DNA of 64,000 nucleotides from Verrucomicrobiota bacterium (GTDB lineage Bacteria; Verrucomicrobiota; Verrucomicrobiia; Limisphaerales; UBA11320): NCBI GenBank assembly GCA_016199985.1, contig JACQFQ010000058.1, positions 1-64,000 of the forward strand. Direction: 5' to 3'. The translations under genes and the position numbers were made by a program. The notes beneath the pieces are model-generated. The model did no database searches. It saw nothing but the letters and a program-made list of their open reading frames with translations, and was not told the origin of the DNA. Position 1 is the stretch's first letter; every line of letters starts with the position of its first letter. Below, piece after piece: positions 7,172 through 15,622 of the stretch.

Positions 7172-10100
7172 CTAGCCCAGCCAATGGCGCGCGTTGCGAA
7201 AAATGCGCATCCACGGGCTGATCTCGCTGCGATCGCCTGACGTCCAGCTCATCTGGATGTTTCTAAAAACCCGCTCCGGATGCGGCATGATGACGGTAAA
7301 TCGGCCGTCGGGCGTCGTGACTGAAGCGAGGCCGTCGGGGCTTCCGTTCGGATTGTGCGGATAGCGCTCCGTGGGCCGGCCCGTGTTGTCCACAAATCGA
7401 GCCGCGCGCTGGACTTTGGCCGGGTCGCCCCGCTGCGAGAAGTCGGAGAATCCTTCGCCGTGGGACACCGCGATCGGGATCCGGCTGCCGGCCATGCCCG
7501 CGAAGAAGATCGACGGGCTCTTCACCACCTCGACCAGGCTGAGCCTTGCCTCGAACTGCTCGCTGCGGTTGCGCGTGAACTTCGGCCAGTCCTGGGCGCC
7601 GGGGATGATGGACGAGAGAGCCGCCATCATCTGGCAGCCATTGCAGACTCCCAGAGCGAAGGTTTCGCCGCGGCTGAAGAACGCGTTGAACTGATCCGAC
7701 AGCGAGGGGTTGAAGAGAATGGACCGGGCCCATCCCTCGCCCGCGCCGAGCGTGTCGCCGTAGGTGAATCCGCCGCAGGCGATGAAGCCCTGGAATTGGT
7801 TGAGCGCGATCCGGCCCGACTGCAGGTCGGTCATGTGGACATCATAGGCCTCGAAGCCCGCCTTCGCCGTGGCGTAGCTCATCTCGACCTGGCTGTTTAC
7901 GCCCTGCTCCCGCAGAATCGCGAGCTTGGGACGCGGGACGCCGGACCGAATGAAAGGCGCGACGATGTCTTGGGCGGGATCGAATGTGAGATGAACATGC
8001 AGGCCTGGATCATCGGCCCGGCCTTTCGAGTCGTGCTCCGAGTCGGCGCAGTCCGGATTGTCGCGCAGCCGCGCGATCCTCCAGCTCACTTCATCCCAGG
8101 CCCGGTGCAGCTGGCGCAAAGGGAAGCTGAGCAGCGTTCGCCCGGCCCGGGCCACTTCGACGACCCCGCGGTCGTTCGGCGATCCGATGATATGGGCGAG
8201 AGATCCGAGTCCGTGCCTGCGCAGCGTCGCGAGGGCGCTCTCGGTCTCCCGTGTCGGCGCCTGCACAATCACGCCGAGCTCCTCCGTGAACAAGGCCTCG
8301 AACACGGACAGATCTCGGGAGCTTCCTCCCGGAGAAGAGCCCGCGAGCATCCCGTCCAGATGGAGGCTGACGCCGCGATTCCCGGCGAAGGCCATTTCAC
8401 ATGCCGCGGCCCACAGACCGCCGTCGCTGCGGTCGTGGTAAGCGAGCAGAACGCCCTGGCTCCGCAGCTCGTTGACCGCGGCCACCAACGCCTTGATCGC
8501 GCCGGCGTCGTCGAGGTCGGGCGTCTCGCCGCCCGATTGCTGAAGAACCTGGGACAGCATGGAGCCCCCCAAACGATTCCTGCCCCGTCCCAGGTCGACG
8601 AGGATGAGGGTGGTGTCGCCGGGCTGGAGCTGTGGAGTGAGGGTGAAGCGCGCGTCGCTGAGAGTCGCGAAGGCTGAAACGATCAGGCTCACGGGCGCGG
8701 TGACCTGTCTTGGGGCGCCGTCGTGGCTCCATCGCGTCCGCATGGATAGGCTGTCCTTTCCGACGGGCACGCTGATGCCGAGCGCTGGGCACAACTCCAT
8801 TCCGACCGCGCGAACGGTGTCGTAGAGCGCCGCGTCCTCGCCCGGCTCGCCGCAGGCGGCCATCCAATTGCAGCTGAGTTTCACCCGCGCGAGGTCGATG
8901 GGCGCGGCGAGCAGGTTGGTGATGGCCTCGCCCACCGCCATCCGGCCGGACGCCGCGGCATTCGTCGCCGCGAGCGGCGTTCTTTCGCCCATGCTCATGG
9001 CTTCGCCCTGGAACCCGCTGTAGTCCGCGAGCGTGACCGCGCAGTCGGCGACCGGCGTTTGCCAGGGCCCGACCATCTGATCGCGGGAGCTGAGGCCGCC
9101 CACGGTGCGATCGCCGATGGTGATAAGAAAGCGTTTGCTCGCGACGGTTGGATGGCGGAGGACGTCCAACGCGACGCGCTCCCAATTCACCGCGGAGAGA
9201 TCCAAGGGCGAAGGCGGGCGCGACACGCGTTTCACCTCGCGGCGCATCTTGGGCGGCTTGCCGAGGAGAACCTCCATGGGCATGTCGATGGCGCGCTCGC
9301 CATTGGGGCCGTCCTCGAGGATCAGCCGCCTGTCTTCGCTCGCGACGCCCACCACGGAGAACGGGCATCGCTCGCGCGCGCAAAACGACTCAAAGAGCGG
9401 CAGGGATTCGGGCGCGATCGCGAGGACGTAGCGCTCCTGGCTTTCATTGCACCAGATCTCCTTGGGCGCCAATCCGCTCTCCTCGAGGGGCACGCGGCGC
9501 AAATCGAATCGCGCGCCGAGGCTCGCGCCGTCGACGAGTTCGGGAAACGCGTTGGAGATGCCGCCGGCGCCGACATCGTGGATGGCGAGGATCGGATTCC
9601 GCTCGGCGAGACTGGCGCAGTGGTTGATGACCTCCTGCGCGCGGCGCTGGATCTCGGGATTGCCGCGCTGCACCGAGTCGAAATCGAGCTCGGCGGCGTT
9701 GGCCCCGGCGGCCATCGAACTGGCCGCGCCGCCGCCCATGCCGATCCGCATTCCCGGCCCGCCGAGCTGGAGAAGCAGCGTGCCCGCGGGGAAGGAGACC
9801 TTGTGCGATTGCGGCGCGGCGATCGCCCCGAGGCCCCCCGCGATCATGATCGGCTTGTGATATCCGCGGCGCTGTTTGTCGACCGTTTGCTCATAGGCGC
9901 GGAAGTAGCCCGCGAGGTTCGGCCGGCCGAATTCGTTGTTGAACGCCGCTCCGCCCAGCGGCCCTTCGATCATGATCTGAAGCGGGCTCGCGATATGATC
10001 GGGCTTGCCGTAGGGCTGAGCCTCCCACGGCTCGCGCGTATCGGGTAGATGCAGGTGGGAGACGCTGAAGCCGGTCAACCCCGCCTTCGGACGCGACCCC

Positions 10101-11083
10101 CGGCCCGTCGCCCCCTCGTCGCGGATCTCTCCGCCTGCGCCGGTGGAGGCGCCAGGGAAGGGCGAGATCGCGGTCGGATGATTGTGCGTCTCCACCTTCA
10201 TCAGCACGTGGGACAGCTCCTGGGCGCCGCCGTACGGCGCGGCGGTGGAATGCTCCAACGGCGCCCAGCGCTCGATGGTCGCGCCTTCCATGATGGAGGC
10301 ATTGTCCTTGTACGCCACGATGGTGTGCTGAGGCGCCCGTTCATGCGTGTGGCGGATCATCTGGAACAGGGAGCGCTCTTGCTTCTCGCCGTCGATGACG
10401 AATTGCGCGTTGAAGATCTTGTGACGGCAATGCTCGCTGTTCGCCTGCGCGAACATCATGAGCTCGACGTCGGTGGGATTCCGCCTCATGACGCGAAAGG
10501 CCTCGACGAGATAATCGATTTCGTCGTCGCTGAGGGCGAGGCCGAAGCCTCGGTTCGCGGCCTCCAGCGCCTTTCGGCCGCTTCCGAGGATGTCCACATG
10601 CTCCATCGGAACGCCCCGCTGATCCTCGAACAGGCGGCGGAGCTCTTCGCGGCTTGCGAGAACGCTTTCTGTCATCCGGTCATGCAGGAAGGCGGCGCAG
10701 CGATCGAATTCGTCCTGTGAAAGCGCGGCGCCGGCGTTGAAGACAAGCCGGAACTCCGTGACCCGTTCCACGCGCTTGATCGGGAGCCCGCAGTTGTGCG
10801 CGATGTCGGTGGCCTTGGACGCCCAGGGGGAAACGGTGCCGATGCGCGGCGCGACGAGGAGGAGCGCGCCTTGTTGAGGGCCGTTGTAGCGGTCGCCGTA
10901 GTGGAGAAGGGCGTTGAGCTTTTCGCCCACCTCGGCCGACAGCGGGGCGGGGGACGCGACGCAGTGGACGTGGCGGGCGTGGACCGCGGCAATGTCGGGG
11001 CGGATGGATTGGAGCCGCGACAACAACGCGCGCGCGCGAAAGTCGGAAAGAGCATTGCCGCCTTCGATGACAATCAATTGCAT
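7172..11083 (-). CDS. purL: phosphoribosylformylglycinamidine synthase, single-chain large form
   Basis: 1303 residues, matching the large one-chain PurL type (about 1295 aa in Escherichia coli). Order: N-terminal PurS-like domain, linker, two AIRS-like synthetase halves (ADC-like repeats with VETHNHPTAISPF and GKDSLSMRTRW segments), and a C-terminal glutamine amidotransferase domain. The amidotransferase triad is visible as Cys1147 (GVCNGCQMM), His1268 and Glu1270 (PHPERV). It converts FGAR, glutamine and ATP to FGAM in purine synthesis. The ATG at 11083 (MQLIVIEGG) is preferred over 11128 because it begins the conserved region. Confidence 0.97.
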   Translation of the reverse strand: MQLIVIEGGNALSDFRARALLSRLQSIRPDIAAVHARHVHCVASPAPLSAEVGEKLNALLHYGDRYNGPQQGALLLVAPRIGTVSPWASKATDIAHNCGLPIKRVERVTEFRLVFNAGAALSQDEFDRCAAFLHDRMTESVLASREELRRLFEDQRGVPMEHVDILGSGRKALEAANRGFGLALSDDEIDYLVEAFRVMRRNPTDVELMMFAQANSEHCRHKIFNAQFVIDGEKQERSLFQMIRHTHERAPQHTIVAYKDNASIMEGATIERWAPLEHSTAAPYGGAQELSHVLMKVETHNHPTAISPFPGASTGAGGEIRDEGATGRGSRPKAGLTGFSVSHLHLPDTREPWEAQPYGKPDHIASPLQIMIEGPLGGAAFNNEFGRPNLAGYFRAYEQTVDKQRRGYHKPIMIAGGLGAIAAPQSHKVSFPAGTLLLQLGGPGMRIGMGGGAASSMAAGANAAELDFDSVQRGNPEIQRRAQEVINHCASLAERNPILAIHDVGAGGISNAFPELVDGASLGARFDLRRVPLEESGLAPKEIWCNESQERYVLAIAPESLPLFESFCARERCPFSVVGVASEDRRLILEDGPNGERAIDMPMEVLLGKPPKMRREVKRVSRPPSPLDLSAVNWERVALDVLRHPTVASKRFLITIGDRTVGGLSSRDQMVGPWQTPVADCAVTLADYSGFQGEAMSMGERTPLAATNAAASGRMAVGEAITNLLAAPIDLARVKLSCNWMAACGEPGEDAALYDTVRAVGMELCPALGISVPVGKDSLSMRTRWSHDGAPRQVTAPVSLIVSAFATLSDARFTLTPQLQPGDTTLILVDLGRGRNRLGGSMLSQVLQQSGGETPDLDDAGAIKALVAAVNELRSQGVLLAYHDRSDGGLWAAACEMAFAGNRGVSLHLDGMLAGSSPGGSSRDLSVFEALFTEELGVIVQAPTRETESALATLRRHGLGSLAHIIGSPNDRGVVEVARAGRTLLSFPLRQLHRAWDEVSWRIARLRDNPDCADSEHDSKGRADDPGLHVHLTFDPAQDIVAPFIRSGVPRPKLAILREQGVNSQVEMSYATAKAGFEAYDVHMTDLQSGRIALNQFQGFIACGGFTYGDTLGAGEGWARSILFNPSLSDQFNAFFSRGETFALGVCNGCQMMAALSSIIPGAQDWPKFTRNRSEQFEARLSLVEVVKSPSIFFAGMAGSRIPIAVSHGEGFSDFSQRGDPAKVQRAARFVDNTGRPTERYPHNPNGSPDGLASVTTPDGRFTVIMPHPERVFRNIQMSWTSGDRSEISPWMRIFRNARHWLG

Positions 11084-11305
11084 GGATGATGTGATCTGAG
11101 GCGGGAGGTGCGGACTTTCAAGTGTCAAGACTGTCCGCCTGAGTCCCGCGTCCCTGATCTTGGAGAGGAGGGCCGCTTGGGATCAATATGGATTATTCAG
11201 GGGGCAGCCGGGGAGAGCCGGGATGGCCCAGACCCCGCGGGCGTCATCGCTCTGGCGCTGGAGATCCACCGCCGCGTTGGAGGCGATGTTGGGTCTCCGG
11301 CCCGC

Positions 11306-14300
11306 TTACCGCAGATCGGGTTGGACGCCGAGGGCGCCGCGCAGCCGGGCGAGATAGTCGGGGGACTCCACGTCCATCAGGCTGCAGCGCGCCTCCTTGA
11401 GTCGCCCCGCCAGTCCGAGCCGGGTGGCTTCATCGCGATGCGTGTCGCGGCCGAGGAATTCCTCCAGTCGACGGATGTGGCGCTGCCACAGCGCCGCGTC
11501 CACGACCTGCTTCCGACGCAGCCGATCCTCGTACCAGTCGCTGCCGAGGAGGCGCTCCAGCATGAACAGCTGCCGGAACGCGGGCGTTTGCAGCGTCATG
11601 CCTTCGAACACTCCGTCCCGCATCATGTGGAGCAGGCCCTTCAATGGGGGACATGCCATCTCCACGCTTCCGTCTTCAAAGTAGAGCGCGGCCACCCGTC
11701 GCTGCGTCTCGATCACGTTCGCGAGCCCTTCCACGAAGAGCTCCATGCTCTGCAACTCCGGCTTGAGCATGCGCTCTTCAAAGACGACGTGGGGATGATT
11801 GAACACACGGCCGAAGAAGCTGTGGACGAAGCGGGCGGTGATGCGGTGACCGAGCCGGCTGAACTCCAGCTTCTGTCCGTTGTGCTCCATGTCTGAGCAC
11901 GCGGCGAGGTAGCCGTTTTCCTTGAGGTAGGCCGGGTCGCGTTCGGCGGCGCTCATGCGGCACCAGACCTCGGGAATCAGCAGGCTGATGTCGTGATCCA
12001 TCCGGGCCTGCGGGCCAACACAACCCGCCGCCGTCACAAAGCCGTCCGTCCCGCATAGAATGCTGGACACCAGAGCCGCGTTCAAATCGATGATCGGCGC
12101 CAGCGCGTTGAACGGCCCTTTGGTGAGGGCTCCCTCGGATCCCGCTCCGGTGGTGCTCGGCGACTTTCCCGTCATGCTGCAGATGAACTCCATGAAGAGC
12201 TCGGGCAGCTCCATGTAGTGAATGGGGCTGTAAACGGCGAGCGAGCGAATCCCGGCCACGGAGTCCGGACCATTGTTCCTGCGTCCGGGGAGAACCGCCT
12301 GCACCGGCGTGTGCACCGGCTGGTCCAGGGGGATGCGACGGAAAAACCGCGTCGCGATTTCTCCAAGGTAGGACGCCCGGGGGTTGGCCAGGTCGGGGCG
12401 CCTCTGGAGATATCGGGGGTTCTTCGAAGGCTTGCCGTCCACAATCCTCGGATGCGAGGTGACGACGACGAATGTTCCCTCGGCGCCGGCCATTGCCGAC
12501 TGGATGAGGTTCTGCATCGGCTCGGTGTATCTCGCGAATCCGATGGCGTCCTCGGTTAGCTCCCTCGCCTGGGAGGGTTTGAGAGGCTCGTAGTTGGAGA
12601 AGAAGTGACCGGTCTGGCTGAACTCGAGTTCCGTCTGACGATCATAGCCTTGGTGGATGGCGTCGTCCGGGCGCTGGAAAAGCCTCTGTTCGCAGTTCTG
12701 GATGAACTTGACCGAGATTCCCGACGCGGGCTGGTCGGAGCTCAGGCGCGGCGCGGCGGCTTTAGGGATGACCACCGACGCGGAGATGTCGTCCTCCATC
12801 TGAAGCTTGGCCGCCGGGACAAAATCCTTGCGAAGGCCAAACACGCGCCAGGCCCCGTCGTCATCATAGCCCACCCGCAGATAGCTCGTGACGAGCTTTC
12901 GGTTGTCGAGTTTGAGCTCGTTTCCGGGAACGCCGTTGATGATGTCGACGCCGAAATGCTCGCGCCAGCGCTCGCCCCACTCCGCCTTGTAAAAGCGCTT
13001 CACCACGAACACGAGCTCCTTGATGTATTGCGAGATCGTGACGAGCCAGTCGTTGTAGGCGGATGTGTATTCCCGCGCCGAAGGCGTGAGCAGCTTGATG
13101 ACGGATCCCAGGGATCGGTCGGGGCTGAGGATGGGGCGGCTGTCGAGGGTCTTCGCGGTTTTCTTGAACCGTTGCGAGTAATCCCGCCGCATCAATTCCT
13201 CGACGCGATCGAAATCCTTCTTGAAGTGGGCCACAAAGACGGGGCCTTGGAGGATGGCGTCGCCGATGGGCTTTGAGATCTCCGACTTCCCTCCGCCCGA
13301 GACGGTGCAGGGCTTGTGACAGAATATCCCCTCGGCGACCGTCCCGACCAGCCGCCATGAGCGGGATCCAGGAATCCGCTCCATGTGCACCTTGTAGCCC
13401 GACGGCCGGACATAGGTTTTTCCCGGCAGCAGCTTCATCGACTGGGTCGCGCCCTCGTGCGGCCACGTGACGGTCTGCAGATGCAGGTCGAAGTGAACAT
13501 CCTCCGAGACGTAAACAATGTCGGAGAACCGCCTGTCGATCGCGTATCCCCCCGGCTTCACCTCCATGATGGCCCCGTAATTCCGGACGACATCCGTGAA
13601 CGAATGGTCGAGGCGACGCACGTGCAGGTGTCCGCTGAATTCCTCGCCCAGATCGTAGCTGGGATAAACCATCGCCCCTCCCGCGTGCTCCTCTTCGCAG
13701 TTGCCCATGAGGTTCGCGGCGAAGCTGATCTGGGTCTTGACCTCCTTCTTGCAGTATCCGAAGTAGTTGTCGGCGATGAGCGTCACCATGACGCCCTCCT
13801 GGGTGCGACAGGCGACCTTGAACGCGCTGCCCTGGTTGTAGAGTTCGTCGGGCGTTTCCCAGAACATGCGATCTTGCAGTTGGCGCGGCGTCGCCTGGTT
13901 CTTCTGGGGGAGGCCGAGCTCCTTTTTCGTGAGCCGGATGATGTGAGGCGCGAGGATGACGCAGCCGGTGTGTCCAGACCAGTGGTTCGCGTCGAGCGCG
14001 GCGTCGTTCTCGGGGAGAAAGGGATCGCCGGCGTTTCCAAAAATGCTCTCCACGAAATCCAGGTTGCTGACCAGGGTCCCGGGGACGAGGAAACGAACCT
14101 CCATCGACTTCTCCAGCGAGATTCCGGGGACTCCGGGGGAGACGAGCGGCCTCAGGAGCAAGGAAACAAAGCATTCCGCCTGCGCCTTCTGGGTCACGGT
14201 GAATGGGAGCCGGAGCATCTTCCGCGGCGGATGGAGCGCATGTCGGAGCAGCTGGGCAAAGACTGGCTTGGGAACCGAGATCTTGTCGGCCGGGATGAGC

Positions 14301-14761
14301 AAGCCTCCCTCGACGATATGAAACACTCCCTGCGTGGTGCGCCGATCGCTTTGCGGATTGTGAAGAACGCCTTGCTGGACTCGATACGACTTGACGATGT
14401 CGGAGACAAACTCGTTCTTGTCGGGTGGCAGCGACAGCGCCCGAGCCATGCCGGGACGGTCGAGAATAAACGTCCGATGCGGCAACCTCGGGGTGTCGCC
14501 GGCGTCCTTGAGGTGATCGTTCAGGAAATCCTGGATCCGCTGGTCGACGGGAGGCAGGTATTTGGCGAGCAGCCGGTCGGTTTCCCTCTGATGGGCGAGG
14601 AGCGCTTCCGCCATCTCCTGAAACGCGGCGTCCGTTCCCGCCGCCACCGTGGGACAACCCATGAAGGCGAGCTTGAGATTGATGTATTGAAGAAGTTTTT
14701 CGTCCGAGCGGATCGCTGAATCCGCCCCGACGCCACCAGGCTTCGGGCTTTTTGATGTCAT
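11306..14761 (-). CDS. probable PPi-dependent phosphoenolpyruvate carboxykinase
   Basis: A 1151-residue soluble protein without signal peptide or transmembrane segments. Length and overall character fit the pyrophosphate-type PEPCK family known from Entamoeba and Propionibacterium, which is unrelated in simple sequence searches to GTP- or ATP-type PEPCK. A Gly/Ser/Thr-rich loop at about residues 863-880 (TGKSPSTTGAGSEGALTKG) and the following IDLNAALVSSILCGTDGF block look like a phosphate-binding active-site region, but I cannot assign catalytic residues. The family interconverts PEP, CO2 and phosphate with oxaloacetate and PPi. Start 14761 is taken over 14800 on length. The family assignment is from memory of the family and is moderately sure; the gene itself is certain. 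Confidence 0.6.
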   Translation of the reverse strand: MTSKSPKPGGVGADSAIRSDEKLLQYINLKLAFMGCPTVAAGTDAAFQEMAEALLAHQRETDRLLAKYLPPVDQRIQDFLNDHLKDAGDTPRLPHRTFILDRPGMARALSLPPDKNEFVSDIVKSYRVQQGVLHNPQSDRRTTQGVFHIVEGGLLIPADKISVPKPVFAQLLRHALHPPRKMLRLPFTVTQKAQAECFVSLLLRPLVSPGVPGISLEKSMEVRFLVPGTLVSNLDFVESIFGNAGDPFLPENDAALDANHWSGHTGCVILAPHIIRLTKKELGLPQKNQATPRQLQDRMFWETPDELYNQGSAFKVACRTQEGVMVTLIADNYFGYCKKEVKTQISFAANLMGNCEEEHAGGAMVYPSYDLGEEFSGHLHVRRLDHSFTDVVRNYGAIMEVKPGGYAIDRRFSDIVYVSEDVHFDLHLQTVTWPHEGATQSMKLLPGKTYVRPSGYKVHMERIPGSRSWRLVGTVAEGIFCHKPCTVSGGGKSEISKPIGDAILQGPVFVAHFKKDFDRVEELMRRDYSQRFKKTAKTLDSRPILSPDRSLGSVIKLLTPSAREYTSAYNDWLVTISQYIKELVFVVKRFYKAEWGERWREHFGVDIINGVPGNELKLDNRKLVTSYLRVGYDDDGAWRVFGLRKDFVPAAKLQMEDDISASVVIPKAAAPRLSSDQPASGISVKFIQNCEQRLFQRPDDAIHQGYDRQTELEFSQTGHFFSNYEPLKPSQARELTEDAIGFARYTEPMQNLIQSAMAGAEGTFVVVTSHPRIVDGKPSKNPRYLQRRPDLANPRASYLGEIATRFFRRIPLDQPVHTPVQAVLPGRRNNGPDSVAGIRSLAVYSPIHYMELPELFMEFICSMTGKSPSTTGAGSEGALTKGPFNALAPIIDLNAALVSSILCGTDGFVTAAGCVGPQARMDHDISLLIPEVWCRMSAAERDPAYLKENGYLAACSDMEHNGQKLEFSRLGHRITARFVHSFFGRVFNHPHVVFEERMLKPELQSMELFVEGLANVIETQRRVAALYFEDGSVEMACPPLKGLLHMMRDGVFEGMTLQTPAFRQLFMLERLLGSDWYEDRLRRKQVVDAALWQRHIRRLEEFLGRDTHRDEATRLGLAGRLKEARCSLMDVESPDYLARLRGALGVQPDLR

Positions 14762-15335
14762 CGGTCTCGCGGGCAGAAAGCTTGGGAATGAAGGGACCAT
14801 TTGTCCGAAAACGGTTGGTCCGGTGGGTCAGGTGTTGGGGTTCGCACCCGCGCTCACTGCGCGTAGGTTCCTCTTGTAGCGATGACCTCGTCCGGGCGCA
14901 ATCGAGAACGCGCCGAATCGCATCTTCCTTCTCGTTCTCACCGCGCATTCTCCACGCGTGTTGCGTGAGTTTCACGCGCCCTGCTCCGATTCCCCACGCG
15001 GGTCCGGAGCCTTCCTTGGCGTTTCGAGGACCTTGTTGGCAGGCTCCTCCCTGACTCGCCAGCCCCGGGTGTCCGCAGATTGTTCGCGAGCTCAGTTTCT
15101 TACCCCTGTGAGGTCACTGCATTTGCACCGTTTTCCCCCGCTATCGCCCAGGCGATGTCCTCAATTCGATCGGAAGGGGTTTGGGGCCTTCAGAAGCGCG
15201 AAATCCCGCGACGGACGCCGCCGGTCCCCTGGCGTAGAGCTCATTTCAACTCGGCATTGCAACTGCTCTCCCCGGTTGTTCCGCGTAAGGCGCAAGTGGC
15301 CCATCCGACTCATGAGAAACGGAAATTGAGCAACT
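14762..15335. other. intergenic stretch upstream of the probable PEPCK gene
   Basis: About 570 bases. It must contain the promoter of the minus-strand PEPCK-like gene. Forward open frames here lack starts or domains. No terminator, repeat or RNA gene was recognised. Confidence 0.45.
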
Positions 15336-15569
15336 ATGGCCCGAACTTTTTCTAACTCGACGATTACGCGCGCCCTCGATGTGGCGATGTTCAAGGTGCC
15401 GGCGGGATTGCCGGCTACGGTCTTCAAGCAGGAGCTTGAAGACCGGTTGATACACGAGTGCCAGTTCAACTCGGGAATGATTGGGGAGCTTCGATCGGGA
15501 ATCGTGCCGATCCGGCTCTGGGAACAATCGCGCTTTGGCGTGAAGATGGGCGTGATGTCAAAGATTTGA
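15336..15569 (+). CDS. small hypothetical protein (77 aa)
   Basis: An isolated ATG-initiated frame with coding-like third-position GC (roughly 70% by eye). The product has no hydrophobic segment; the middle is amphipathic (VFKQELEDRLIHECQF) and the end is basic (RFGVKMGVM). No family recognised and no clear ribosome binding site. It lies between two minus-strand genes, so it would be a lone forward transcription unit. The opposite strand also has an open frame of 149 codons across this site, which weakens the call. Confidence 0.35.
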   Translation: MARTFSNSTITRALDVAMFKVPAGLPATVFKQELEDRLIHECQFNSGMIGELRSGIVPIRLWEQSRFGVKMGVMSKI

Positions 15570-15622
15570 CTCCCCCCTTGAAGTGGAGCCTCCGACGTCC
15601 CAAAGAGCACGAACGTGCGCGA

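Noticed and set aside
12864..14975. Alternative 703-codon frame within the PEPCK-like gene
   Set aside because: Same strand, shifted frame; Arg/Pro/Gly-rich with no fold-like pattern, whereas the chosen frame is protein-like throughout.
15161..15610. 149-codon minus-strand frame opposite the small 77-residue gene
   Set aside because: Arg/Ser-rich without structure or start signal; the plus frame has better codon third positions, though neither is certain.
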